Shown here: positions 9,141 through 17,721 of the stretch, one piece after another
Position numbering within the stretch: position 1 is the first letter of the stretch
Layout: each line of letters begins with the position of its first letter
Source of the DNA: Fidelibacterota bacterium
GTDB taxonomy: Bacteria; Fidelibacterota; Marinisomatia; SCGC-AAA003-L08; TS1B11
Direction of reading: 5' to 3'
NCBI GenBank assembly: GCA_020354025.1
Contig: CP070638.1
Coordinates: 345,897 to 409,896 of the forward strand
DNA: 64,000 bases
Made by a program: the position numbers and the translations under genes
Notes under the pieces: model-generated
Told to the model about the DNA's origin: nothing
What the model saw: the letters and a program-made list of their open reading frames with translations, nothing else
The model's database searches: none

Positions 9141-10937
9141 TTACTTTAATAGGATCATCTTCTGCGTTTGGCGGAGTTCCCCCGCTCTGATCTGATAGAA
9201 ATAGATACCTGAGGGCATTGGTTGCCCCTGGTCATCTTTACCGTCCCAACGGATCACTTTGAGTCCGGTCTTCACTAGACCCTGATCTATCGTCCTTATC
9301 TGTTCACCCCTGATGTCATAGATCTTCATTACTACTTCTGTCGGAGTCGGCATGAAATATTTAATAGTAGTCATCTCGTTGAAGGGATTTGGATGATTGT
9401 GCGTTGTGAAGAATCCCGGCACATTCTGACTGGTAGTACCAACTTCCTCACTGGCGCTGATCGCCAATTCGTAGGCGGCCAGGGCGTCGATTCTACCGTA
9501 GCCGTAAGTATTGTTCGGAAAATAGGTTCCTTCGGTATCACCGCATACCTGGCTCGTGGTGATGGGGACTGCGGTATGGATAATGATTTCCTCGATCAGG
9601 TCAACGTTTCCGGCTAAAGCTGGATTCGCTGAAAGGAGTAAGGCGACCAGTCCGGCTACATGCGGACCGGCGAAACTGGTCCCCCTCACTTCCAGGTAAC
9701 TGTCATCAATCGTTGAACTACGGATATCCTGGCCGGGTGCTACGACATCCGGCTTGATTCTATCACTGCCATCAATCATTACCGGGCCGCGGCTGCTCAG
9801 CCTGGCTATGGAATCATTGCTGGTAGTTGCACCCACAGAAAAGTAGTCCTTATATATCGCCGGTGGCAAATTGATGCTGCTGCAAACGGGACCGTCATTG
9901 CCGGCTCCACCCAGCACTACTATCCCGGCCGCCCGTACATTGTTAAAACTGATCTCTAATGCGTCCAGGGCTTCGCAACCTTCCTCCGCGGTACACAGAT
10001 AAGAATTGGTGATCACGTGCGGCGCTTTGGAGGGATCGGAATTATCTCCATTTAGATCCGTGGGTGCAACCATCCACTCTAAACATTCCGTTATATATGA
10101 AATGTATGTACCGTTTTCCGGCTCCCAGCAGCGGCATCCGATCCATTTTGCATCCGGTGCCATACCAATGCGATTGCCCTGTCCGTCATCGCCTACCATT
10201 ATCCCCATGGTAAGTGTCCCATGACCCACAGTGGATTCATCACAGGGTTCAGGTGAATCAGGCTGACATCGGGAGGCTTTTATATGCACAGCATCATGCC
10301 AGTTATAATTATGATCAACCTGTTCTCCATCCGATCCCCGGTATTGATGAATTAATGCTGAATGCTGCCATTCATACCCGGTATCGATTCCACCGACGAT
10401 TACACCTTGGCCGGTAATTCCCTGACCCCATACAGCCGGGGCTTGCACAAGCGTGATGTTCCATTCGATCCCTTCCGGGGAGCTTTGTGATTTGGGTAGT
10501 TGCGGATCAATAGCTGATTGATCGATCCTTAATTGGGAATTAGCATGGATGGCAGATACAGCCGGGGATCTGGCCACTTTTTCAAGGATTTGAAGACCAC
10601 TTTTAACCAATATCATATTGGCGATCCAGAATCGTTGATATTCCACGTTCTCCGAGATAAGTGTTTCAATGATGTCAGGCTGGGTTCTCTCTGCTAGCTC
10701 ACTCAACCTTTCAAAAACATATTTCCCCTTCTCGAGTTTTGTCCTCAGTTCCGTAGCTTCACTCAAATCGGCCTGTTCATTTAGAAGTACGATATAGGCG
10801 ATTTCACGTACTGATGCCGCTTCCAGTACCGTCGCGTCTACTTTCTCGCGCCAGTCGTCCGAAGTTGCGGATAGAGCCACTGTAGAAGTCAGAAAGATAA
10901 AAGTCGGAAACAGTATATTTTTATGCCTGAATGTCAT
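9141..10937 (-). CDS. Subtilisin-like serine protease (S8) with C-terminal sorting domain
   Basis: A 598-residue secreted protease. A signal peptide (residues 1 to 24) is followed by an inhibitor-like propeptide region (about 30 to 140) and an S8 catalytic domain. The triad is Asp185 (VGGIDTGYEW), His239 (VGHGTLTMG) and Ser421 (RGTSFAGPHVAG), with a probable oxyanion Asn311. Several Cys pairs in the catalytic domain (C224, C232, C269, C271, C315, C321, C352) suggest disulphides and an extracytoplasmic place of work. The final about 85 residues (HNHPNPFNEMTTIKYF, then VMKIYDIRGEQI, MPSGIYFYQIRAG, KMILLK) are a FlgD-Ig/type IX-type sorting domain. It is convergent with the tandem small-protein genes. 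Confidence 0.93.
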   Translation of the reverse strand: MTFRHKNILFPTFIFLTSTVALSATSDDWREKVDATVLEAASVREIAYIVLLNEQADLSEATELRTKLEKGKYVFERLSELAERTQPDIIETLISENVEYQRFWIANMILVKSGLQILEKVARSPAVSAIHANSQLRIDQSAIDPQLPKSQSSPEGIEWNITLVQAPAVWGQGITGQGVIVGGIDTGYEWQHSALIHQYRGSDGEQVDHNYNWHDAVHIKASRCQPDSPEPCDESTVGHGTLTMGIMVGDDGQGNRIGMAPDAKWIGCRCWEPENGTYISYITECLEWMVAPTDLNGDNSDPSKAPHVITNSYLCTAEEGCEALDALEISFNNVRAAGIVVLGGAGNDGPVCSSINLPPAIYKDYFSVGATTSNDSIARLSSRGPVMIDGSDRIKPDVVAPGQDIRSSTIDDSYLEVRGTSFAGPHVAGLVALLLSANPALAGNVDLIEEIIIHTAVPITTSQVCGDTEGTYFPNNTYGYGRIDALAAYELAISASEEVGTTSQNVPGFFTTHNHPNPFNEMTTIKYFMPTPTEVVMKIYDIRGEQIRTIDQGLVKTGLKVIRWDGKDDQGQPMPSGIYFYQIRAGELRQTQKMILLK

Positions 10938-10940
10938 GAG

Positions 10941-11213
10941 TCATATTAAACCGGCCAGGAGTTTGATAGATAGCTCCAGCTCCTCGGTGAAAACGACCGG
11001 CTCGTGCATGTTTTCCCCAAGGAGTATAACCTGGGTGATCACAGGATCGATATTAGGCAAATGAGATGGGAATGCAATAGAAATTGGCCCACTCTTTTGC
11101 CATCTGATTAGAACATCCCACAAAGCCGGATTTACCCTTAGCCAGACGAAGGGACGTGCGGTCTGGGGATATTTTATTCGAGTTCCTTTAGTGTAACTTT
11201 CGTTGCCGATCAC
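10941..11213 (-). CDS. Hypothetical 90-residue protein
   Basis: An open frame from GTG at 11213, ending 3 nt before the protease ATG, so it would be the first gene of that transcript. The product is rich in hydrophobic and aromatic residues (WLRVNPALWDVLIRW, FPSHLPNIDPV, EELELSIKLLAGLI) and has no signal peptide or recognised motif. Support is modest: close spacing to the next gene and a protein-like composition. Against it, there is no clear SD at the GTG and no family that I recognise. It may instead be leader sequence of the protease gene. Confidence 0.33.
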   Translation of the reverse strand: MIGNESYTKGTRIKYPQTARPFVWLRVNPALWDVLIRWQKSGPISIAFPSHLPNIDPVITQVILLGENMHEPVVFTEELELSIKLLAGLI

Positions 11214-11286
11214 CTGCTATTAAATTCGTCCTGGTGATCAAGCAGTAATGGCCGCTACCTCTACTCTTTAGACAAAGGAACATTCA

Positions 11287-13527
11287 TTGGCAATCGATAA
11301 CGCTATCAAGGAACCGCAGGTTGATGAAGAGCTGGCGTTGGAGCACGGCCTCTCCAGCGAAGAATACGCCCGTATCCAGGATATTCTGGGCCGCAAGCCT
11401 ACTTTTACCGAACTTGGCATCTTCTCCGTCATGTGGAGCGAGCACTGTTCCTATAAGAGCTCCATCAAGGTCTTGAAGACCCTGCCGCGCTCCGGCGGTC
11501 GGCTGCTGGTATCGGCGGGGGAGGAGAACGCCGGGCTGGTGGATGTCGGTGATGGCTGGGCAGTGGCCTTCAAGATCGAAAGTCACAACCACCCCTCGGC
11601 GGTTGAGCCCTACCAGGGGGCGGCCACCGGAGTGGGGGGGATCATGCGGGATATCTTCACCATGGGAGCCAGGCCCATCGCTTGCCTCGACCCGCTGCAC
11701 TTTGGCAGTCTGGATGATCCTCATAACCGCTTCCTGCTGGACCACGTGGTAAAAGGGATCGCGGACTATGGCAACTGCCTGGGTATACCTACTGTTGGGG
11801 GTGAGGTCTTCATCTCGGACGCCTATGCGGGTAATCCGATAGTGAATGTAATGTCAGTGGGCGTGGTGCGTCACGACCGTGTAGCCAGCGCGGTTGCCAA
11901 AGGCCCGGGTAATCCGGTCTACCTTGTGGGCAGTAAGACCGGCCGTGACGGTATCCACGGTGCCACCTTTGCCAGCGAGGAGCTCTCCGAGGAATCCGAG
12001 TCCCGCAAGAGCAACGTGCAGGTGGGTGATCCCTTCAGCGAGAAGCTGCTCCTGGAAGCCACGTTGGAACTTGCCCGGCGGCCGTTCCTGGTGGGCATTC
12101 AGGACATGGGGGCGGCGGGGATCACTTGCAGCAGCTCGGAGATGGCAGCCAAGGGTGAGGCGGGTATCCGCCTGAACTTGGACGCCGTACCTCTTCGTGA
12201 GGAAGGCATGATCCCCTATGAAATCATGCTGTCCGAGTCACAGGAGCGGATGCTGGTAGTGATCCAGAAGGGTTTCGAGAAGGAGCTGAAGGAGATATTT
12301 GATCGTTGGGATCTGGACTGCACTCCCATCGGCGAGGTAATCGACACCGGTAAAATGGAGGTCTTCTCTAACGGTAAAAGGGTGGCGGAGATACCCTGCT
12401 CTGAGCTGGTCCTGGGCGGCGGCGCACCGCAGTATACCATGCCAGCGCGTCGACCGGCCTACCTGGAGGAAGCCAACCACCTCGACCTGGATGCCCTGCC
12501 CGAACCGAAGGATTACAACGCTGCCCTTTTAAAACTGCTGGCGCGGCCCAATATCACCCACAAGGGCTTTATCTTCGAGCAGTATGACAGCACCGTCCGC
12601 ACCAACACGGTGATAGGCCCCGGAGCCGATGCCGCCGTTATTCGGGTCAAGGGCACCAGCAAAGGCCTGGCTGTATCCACCGATGGAAACGGCCGCTATA
12701 CTTGGCTGAATCCCAATGCGGGTGGCAGGATTGCCGTTGCTGAGGCGGCCCGGAACGTGGTCTGCACCGGCGCTCAGCCGGTGGCGATTACTAACTGCCT
12801 GAACTTCGGCAATCCCAAAGACCCGGAAATCTATTACCAGTTTAGTGAGGCAGTCGCTGGGATGGGCGATGCCTGCCGCTTGTTTAATACTCCCGTTACC
12901 GGCGGAAATGTCAGCTTCTACAACGAGAATCCCGACGGAGCTGTCTATCCCACCCCCGTTGTCGGTATGTTGGGACTGATAGAGGATCTGGAGCACACTA
13001 CCACCCCGGGCTTCAAGCAGGAGGGCGATTTTATCGTGGTGCTGGGCTCCATCAACGGTGAATTGGGGGGCAGCGAGTACCTGGAAATGGCTCATAAACT
13101 GGTAGCGGGCGAGCCCCCGTTGATCAATCTTGAGACCGAGATGAACGTTCAGGGGACCTGTCTGGAAGGTATCCAGCAGGGCTTTATTCACTCGGCCCAC
13201 GATATTTCCGATGGGGGGCTGGCGGTGTGCCTGGTGGAATCCCTCCTGGCTGCCCCGGATGGGCTGGGGGCTGAGATCCACCTTACCCGTCGCCTGCGCA
13301 ACGATGAAATGCTCTTCGGCGAGAGCCAGAGCACCATCATCATCACCGTAGCCGAAGACGACCTGCTGCCCCTCCAGCGCATCGCCATGGGTGATCAAGT
13401 ACCCTGCATCACCATCGGCCGGGTAACCACCAGCGGCCGTCTCCAGCTCAACGACCTGATCGATCTGGATCGGAAGCAGCTGCGCAAGGCATATATGGAG
13501 AGCTTCGGGCGAATCATGGGGGCGTAG
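11287..13527 (+). CDS. purL: Phosphoribosylformylglycinamidine synthase subunit PurL
   Basis: A 746-residue, small-type FGAM synthase that converts FGAR to FGAM with ATP and ammonia. Small PurL works with separate PurS and PurQ (glutaminase), neither of which is in this window. Visible motifs are [21 protein letters not shown] near residue 38, [20 protein letters not shown] (about 95), [17 protein letters not shown], and a second half with [10 protein letters not shown] and [14 protein letters not shown]. The start is TTG, with AAAGGAA 6 nt upstream and no better ATG. It is divergent from the minus-strand protease unit. The small CxxC protein follows 59 nt downstream. Confidence 0.96.
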   Translation: MAIDNAIKEPQVDEELALEHGLSSEEYARIQDILGRKPTFTELGIFSVMWSEHCSYKSSIKVLKTLPRSGGRLLVSAGEENAGLVDVGDGWAVAFKIESHNHPSAVEPYQGAATGVGGIMRDIFTMGARPIACLDPLHFGSLDDPHNRFLLDHVVKGIADYGNCLGIPTVGGEVFISDAYAGNPIVNVMSVGVVRHDRVASAVAKGPGNPVYLVGSKTGRDGIHGATFASEELSEESESRKSNVQVGDPFSEKLLLEATLELARRPFLVGIQDMGAAGITCSSSEMAAKGEAGIRLNLDAVPLREEGMIPYEIMLSESQERMLVVIQKGFEKELKEIFDRWDLDCTPIGEVIDTGKMEVFSNGKRVAEIPCSELVLGGGAPQYTMPARRPAYLEEANHLDLDALPEPKDYNAALLKLLARPNITHKGFIFEQYDSTVRTNTVIGPGADAAVIRVKGTSKGLAVSTDGNGRYTWLNPNAGGRIAVAEAARNVVCTGAQPVAITNCLNFGNPKDPEIYYQFSEAVAGMGDACRLFNTPVTGGNVSFYNENPDGAVYPTPVVGMLGLIEDLEHTTTPGFKQEGDFIVVLGSINGELGGSEYLEMAHKLVAGEPPLINLETEMNVQGTCLEGIQQGFIHSAHDISDGGLAVCLVESLLAAPDGLGAEIHLTRRLRNDEMLFGESQSTIIITVAEDDLLPLQRIAMGDQVPCITIGRVTTSGRLQLNDLIDLDRKQLRKAYMESFGRIMGA

Positions 13528-13586
13528 GTATTTGCCGTCCGGTGGTGGGAGGCCAGACTTACCGGAAACATGAAGGAGGTACAACC

Positions 13587-14060
13587 ATGACCGACAATAC
13601 CGAAACCTGCTGCGCGAAATTCGATCCGCAGCCATGGGACGAAAAGGAGATAACCTGGGAGAACAAGCAGTTCTTTAAGGCCAGGGCCAGGAGTCTCTTC
13701 CACATACCGCTGAATTTCGGCTCGGTGATGCGTAAAAGCGTCGGCCGTATCGAAGCGGCGGATGCCAAACCCGAGGAGATGATCGTACTCTCCGACGAAA
13801 ATTCTCTGTGGGGCACAGACATCTACATCGATGTTACTAAGGATGTACCAGACGCTAAAATGGCTTCCCTGTCAGGCACGTTTCTTAGTAGGGTCTTCGA
13901 GGGGCCATATAGGAATATCAGGACTTGGGTGAATGAAATGCATGAGTACGTGAAGTCCCAGGGCAAAGAGCTAAAGAATCTTTATTTCTATTACACCACC
14001 TGCCCGAATTGCGCTAAGAAATACGGCAAGAATTACGTCGTCCTCCTGGCGCAGGTATAA
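13587..14060 (+). CDS. Conserved protein with C-terminal CPNCAKKYGK motif
   Basis: A 157-residue soluble protein. ATG at 13587 has GGAGGT at ideal spacing; the longer frame from 13542 lacks an SD. Near the N-terminus is TCCAKFDPQPWDEKEITWENKQFF, then FHIPLNFGSVM, then an FEGPYRNIRTW segment, and finally TTCPNCAKKYGKNYVVLLAQV. I recall similar proteins in many bacteria, labelled loosely as hydrolases without good evidence. The FEGPY segment recalls GyrI-like/SRPBCC small-molecule-binding folds. The terminal CxxC could bind metal or be redox active. It may be co-transcribed with purL. Function unknown. Confidence 0.82.
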   Translation: MTDNTETCCAKFDPQPWDEKEITWENKQFFKARARSLFHIPLNFGSVMRKSVGRIEAADAKPEEMIVLSDENSLWGTDIYIDVTKDVPDAKMASLSGTFLSRVFEGPYRNIRTWVNEMHEYVKSQGKELKNLYFYYTTCPNCAKKYGKNYVVLLAQV

Positions 14061-14518
14061 TCAGCTGAAGGACAAACATACAACGACCGGATTATTCTCT
14101 CATCAAATGTAGGCTGGACTTCCCCCAAAATTAGACTCTTGAGGTTTTAACCTGTTGACTTATTGAGGTTTAAGCAACTTACAAGAGCACAGGCTGTTTT
14201 CTAGGGAAAACTCCATCGGCTCTGCCCTGTAAAAACACTCTTCGCGCACCAGGCGAACGACAAACCGCATCAATGGGCTTATATTCCGGCACTATGATAA
14301 TGATACTCCATGTCACCTCATTACCACATCCACTTCTCCGCTGGATGAGGAGTAGAAAATTGCTTACTCCGAATTCACGTCTCCCGTCGGGAAGAAGCTT
14401 TATGATGCGGAATTTTGTAGGGATTTTGTGGAATTTTACGCCGGTCCAGTAAGTCATACCCGACTCATCTGCCGCGCAACTAAATTCACTCCCATGTTAT
14501 CTCGACCTGCCTTAATCA
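14061..14518. other. 458-nt intergenic region without a supported gene
   Basis: It contains a direct repeat of TTGAGGTTT at 14139-14147 and 14163-14171 (24 nt apart), the second close after a TTGACT that could serve as a -35. A 92-codon minus-strand frame (14179-14457) is open, but has no SD, no recognised motif and an erratic composition. I see no tRNA-like or riboswitch-like fold. It may contain the promoter of the membrane protein gene at 14519. Confidence 0.5.
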
Positions 14519-15109
14519 ATGGTTAATCCTCTGCGCCGCCTGTACGACTGGGTCCTGCACTGGGCCGAAACCCCCTACGGAGTGCCGGCCTTGCTGGTCC
14601 TCGCCTTCGCCGAGTCGTCCTTTTTTCCGGTCCCACCGGACGTGCTACTGATCGCACTGGCGGTGTCAATACCATCGAGGGCTTTTTGGTATGCCCTTGT
14701 ATGCGCCGTCGGGTCCATCTGCGGGGCCTATCTTGGCTACGCCATCGGCTATTTTACCTGGGAAGCTATCGGTCGGCCGCTGGTGGAATTCTACCACGGC
14801 CAGGAGACCATGGACTGGATCCGTCTGCAGTACGAGACCTACGGCTTCTGGGGTGTGTTTGTGGCTGCCCTGACGCCTGTACCCTACAAGTTCTTCACCA
14901 TTGCCTCAGGAGTGTTCGAATTCCACCTGGGGACCTTCACGGTGGCCTCCATACTGGGCCGGGGATTACGCTTCTTCGCCGTGGGCACGCTCATCTACTT
15001 CTTCGGACCGCCCGTTAAGGACCTGATCGACCGGCGCTTCAACCTGATGGTCGTCCTCTTCGCAATCCTGCTGGTGGGAGGATTTGTGGCCATCAAGTGG
15101 CTGCTGTGA
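14519..15109 (+). CDS. YqaA/DedA-family (VTT domain) inner-membrane protein
   Basis: A 196-residue polytopic protein of the SNARE-associated/VTT family. Segments are an N-terminal amphipathic helix, VPALLVLAFAESSFFPVPPDVLLIALAV (re-entrant, with the family FFPxPPD motif), YALVCAVGSICGAYLGYAIGYF, then WGVFVAALTPVPYKFFTIASGVFEF, LGRGLRFFAVGTLIYFFG and a final transmembrane helix. The AxTPxPxKxxTIAxG block is typical of YqaA. DedA relatives act in lipid scrambling and envelope homeostasis, and I infer the same for this one. No strong SD precedes ATG at 14519. Confidence 0.9.
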   Translation: MVNPLRRLYDWVLHWAETPYGVPALLVLAFAESSFFPVPPDVLLIALAVSIPSRAFWYALVCAVGSICGAYLGYAIGYFTWEAIGRPLVEFYHGQETMDWIRLQYETYGFWGVFVAALTPVPYKFFTIASGVFEFHLGTFTVASILGRGLRFFAVGTLIYFFGPPVKDLIDRRFNLMVVLFAILLVGGFVAIKWLL

Positions 15110-15185
15110 GCCAAGGGAGGTATACAGGTTAACGCTTTAATTCAAGCAAACTAAAGGCTATCTCACGTCCCGGGTGCTATAACAT

Positions 15186-16109
15186 ATGACGAATCAGACC
15201 GTAAAGAAGCCAATCCTCGTTCTGGGAGGCACTGGTCACTATGGCCGGCACATCGTCCGTAGTTTAGTCGGGAAAGGTGATCCAGTCCGGGTACTTAGCC
15301 GGAACGCTACGATTGCCCGCCAAGTCGTAGGGGACAGGCCGGAGATTATTGAGGGGGATATCACGTCTTTTGAATCGGTAAGGACATCGTTGAACGGCGC
15401 CACAGCGATTGTGATCAGTGTCTCCGCATTAAAATGGAAAACAATTCGTCATATAGACCTCATCGAGCGGGATTCGGTGCTTAAGGTGCTGGAAGAAGCA
15501 CCGAAGGCGGGCATTGAACGGGTAGTTTATCTTTCGGGCTATCAACTACGAGAAGATGTCATCGAGGGGCTCAAACTGCACCAGTTTGCCCGTACAATGC
15601 AGGAGCTGGAAGCAGCCTTGTCCAAGTCCAACCTGAACTGGACGGTACTCGGATGTGCTCCCTCGATGGAGCTCTTCTTTGCCATGTTGCGGAAAGGCGC
15701 CATGATGGTTCCTGGCGGAGGACCACCCGCTCTGCCAACGATTTCACCTGTGGATGTGGGTGAAATTGCGGCCCAGGCGGTCTTACGGGATGACCTCCGG
15801 GGAGAGCGCTTTCGACTGACCGGACCCGAAGCCCTGTCTTTTCCCGAGGCCGCCCGGCGTATTTCTGCCGTCACGGACAGGCCAATCAAATTCAAAAGGA
15901 TGCCCTTAACCCCAATCAAAATAGCAGCGGCGCTTATGCGGCCGTTTAATCCATTCCTTCAGCATCTTTTTTGGGCTATCAAGCTTATGAATCATTTCCC
16001 CCAGGACATTGCGGCGGAAGTTCCGGCAGCCCACCAACTTCTACTGGAAACATTCGATTATGTCCCCACTACACTGGAAATGGAAGTCCGCCATCGAAGC
16101 GAGAAGTGA
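15186..16109 (+). CDS. NmrA-like NAD(P)-binding protein (atypical SDR)
   Basis: A 307-residue protein with an N-terminal Rossmann loop, ILVLGGTGHYGRHIV (GxxGxxG type), then VRVLSRN, EIIEGDITSFESV and VVYLSGYQ. This is the pattern of atypical short-chain dehydrogenases of the NmrA/NAD(P)H-binding family, which are often redox sensors or act on quinones and isoprenoids. The classic SDR YxxxK pair is not evident. The C-terminal third carries PALPTISPVDVGEIAAQAV and RFRLTGPEALSF, as is usual for the family. ATG has a weak SD. It lies between two membrane-protein genes on the same strand. The substrate cannot be predicted. Confidence 0.85.
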   Translation: MTNQTVKKPILVLGGTGHYGRHIVRSLVGKGDPVRVLSRNATIARQVVGDRPEIIEGDITSFESVRTSLNGATAIVISVSALKWKTIRHIDLIERDSVLKVLEEAPKAGIERVVYLSGYQLREDVIEGLKLHQFARTMQELEAALSKSNLNWTVLGCAPSMELFFAMLRKGAMMVPGGGPPALPTISPVDVGEIAAQAVLRDDLRGERFRLTGPEALSFPEAARRISAVTDRPIKFKRMPLTPIKIAAALMRPFNPFLQHLFWAIKLMNHFPQDIAAEVPAAHQLLLETFDYVPTTLEMEVRHRSEK

Positions 16110-16154
16110 GGGTGCCCCCCCTCGCTAGGCTATACATTGCATTCGTGAATCCAT

Positions 16155-16748
16155 ATGACTATGTCCAGGCACACGGCCCACTTGCTATCAATTGTCTTCA
16201 ACCCGCTGTTTAACTCCATTTATGTTTTTCTACTCCTCGTTGGTGCTGACAGAGATCTGGCTCTGGAGCGCAAGCTGGCGATATTCTGCATCGCATTCCT
16301 GTTCTCCAGCGTTGTTCCCATGGCTCATGTCGCCTGGCTGAAGTGGCGCGGCATTATTGAGTCCCTGGATGTAGAGCAGCGGCAGAGACGACTGTTGCCG
16401 CTGATAGTGGGAATACTGAGTTATGCCGCTGGCTATCTCATACTTTTCTGGATGCAAGCACCGGCAGTTGTGTCAGGTCTGATGTTCTGCTATGCCGCTA
16501 ATACTTTATTGGTAGCCATCATTACCCGTTGGTGGAAAGTCAGTATACACGCCACAGGGATCGCTGGGCCGATTGTGGCGCTGATCTTCCGGTTTGGCTG
16601 GCTGGCGGTCCCGCTATACGCCCTGGTGCCCATTATAGCACAGGCACGGGTAGTTTTGGGAAAACACACCGTCTGGCAGGTAGTGGTGGGGGCTTGCATC
16701 GGTACCTTTCTCACCGCTTTCCAACTGTACTACCTGTTTCATTTATGA
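16155..16748 (+). CDS. PAP2-like integral membrane protein
   Basis: A 197-residue protein with about five or six transmembrane helices. The layout and the segments KVSIHATGIAGPIVAL (about 125-140) and ARVVLGKHTVWQVVVGACIG (about 160-180) match motifs 2 and 3 of PAP2 lipid phosphatases (PSGH and SRxxxxxHxxxD). Here SGH is reduced to SIH and the Asp three residues after the motif 3 His is absent. I therefore read it as a degenerate PAP2 relative that may bind a lipid or undecaprenyl phosphate without ordinary catalysis. It follows the NmrA-like gene by 45 nt, and tRNA-Pro lies 85 nt downstream. Confidence 0.75.
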   Translation: MTMSRHTAHLLSIVFNPLFNSIYVFLLLVGADRDLALERKLAIFCIAFLFSSVVPMAHVAWLKWRGIIESLDVEQRQRRLLPLIVGILSYAAGYLILFWMQAPAVVSGLMFCYAANTLLVAIITRWWKVSIHATGIAGPIVALIFRFGWLAVPLYALVPIIAQARVVLGKHTVWQVVVGACIGTFLTAFQLYYLFHL

Positions 16749-16833
16749 AGCGGTCCGGTCAATCCGTTGGTTGAAAGGGGCTTGTGGCGGCCTCGTGGTG
16801 CGTGTAATTTCCATCGGGAGCTGATCCCGCCTG

Positions 16834-16907
<74 letters not shown>

Positions 16908-16914
16908 CAGAGAA

Positions 16915-16941
16915 GGCCCGGTGGACATCCGCCGGGTTTTT
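16915..16941 (+). terminator. Intrinsic terminator after tRNA-Pro(CGG)
   Basis: CCCGGTGG (16917-16924) pairs with CCGCCGGG (16929-16936) over a 4-nt loop (one G-U pair), followed directly by TTTTT. This is a textbook rho-independent terminator for the tRNA transcript and possibly for the membrane-protein genes upstream. A weaker second hairpin, TCGCCG (16993-16998) with CGGCGA (17017-17022) followed by TTATTTTT, lies about 50 nt further on. Confidence 0.9.
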
Positions 16942-17135
16942 CTAGTGCCAAATAATGAGCTGCCTGCTAATCCTTCTTTTCCCTTCGTCGCATCGCCGGT
17001 TTGGTTGGTAATTTAGCGGCGATTATTTTTCTTTATGAATGACATTTTTGACTAATTACATAGATAGCAGCCAAGTATGACCCCAAAATGCCTCCTCTAA
17101 GACGTCGCGGCGGAGTAAATGAGAGGAAATAAAGA

Positions 17136-17582
17136 ATGGAATACAAAGAGATATTAGATATCCTTGCACCCTGTGGACTTAACTGCTGTAAATGTTATGC
17201 TTATTCTGTGGGTGAAATAAAAATCCACAGTACGAAGCTACAAGAGCTGCTGGGATCATTTGACAAATATGCTGAGAGGTTCTCCGCGTTTCTTCCCATT
17301 TTCAAAAGCTATCCCTCTTTTAAAGAATTACTCCAACATTTTACCAAGGCAAACTGCAATGGATGTAGGAAGGGCACTTGCATTTACCCTGATTGTGGAG
17401 TTATTACTTGTTATCAAAATAAGGGTGTTGACTTTTGTTTTCAATGCGATGAATTCCCTTGCGAGAAAACTAACTTCGATCTCGATCTCAAAGGTAGATG
17501 GATTCAAATGAATAATCGGATGAAAGAGATTGGGATTGAATCTTATTATCAAGAAACTAATAACTTGCCTCGCTACAGATAG
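17136..17582 (+). CDS. DUF3795 cysteine-rich protein
   Basis: A 148-residue protein with the DUF3795 signature. It opens LAPCGLNCCKCYAY, has NCNGCRKGTC in the middle, then CGVITCYQNKGVDFCFQCDEFPC. At least twelve Cys are spaced as CxxC/CxxxC pairs, which suggests that it binds zinc or an Fe-S cluster. The role of the family is unknown. The ATG has GAGGAAA upstream. The gene is clearly more AT-rich and richer in Lys and Asn than its neighbours and stands alone between a terminator and leuS, which may indicate recent acquisition. Confidence 0.88.
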   Translation: MEYKEILDILAPCGLNCCKCYAYSVGEIKIHSTKLQELLGSFDKYAERFSAFLPIFKSYPSFKELLQHFTKANCNGCRKGTCIYPDCGVITCYQNKGVDFCFQCDEFPCEKTNFDLDLKGRWIQMNNRMKEIGIESYYQETNNLPRYR

Positions 17583-17721
17583 CACAAGAGGTACTGGTAT
17601 ATTGTCGGTAGCTGGATCGCTGTCTTTTCTCCTCGGAGTGGGGCGCGGTTTATGTAAATTCACCGTCAGTGATATGTCGTATTAAATCCGGTAAGGCCGG
17701 TTATAGAGGTGGCGCTCAGCC

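Noticed and set aside
14179-14457. Minus-strand 92-codon frame in the large intergenic region
   Set aside because: No SD, no recognised motif, uneven composition. Slight resemblance (LLLI, DGR) to the frame at 1255-1461 is too short to mean homology.
17583-17721. T-box leader upstream of leuS
   Set aside because: AGGTGG near the SD recalls the T-box end, but no specifier loop, no conserved T-box core and no terminator were seen.
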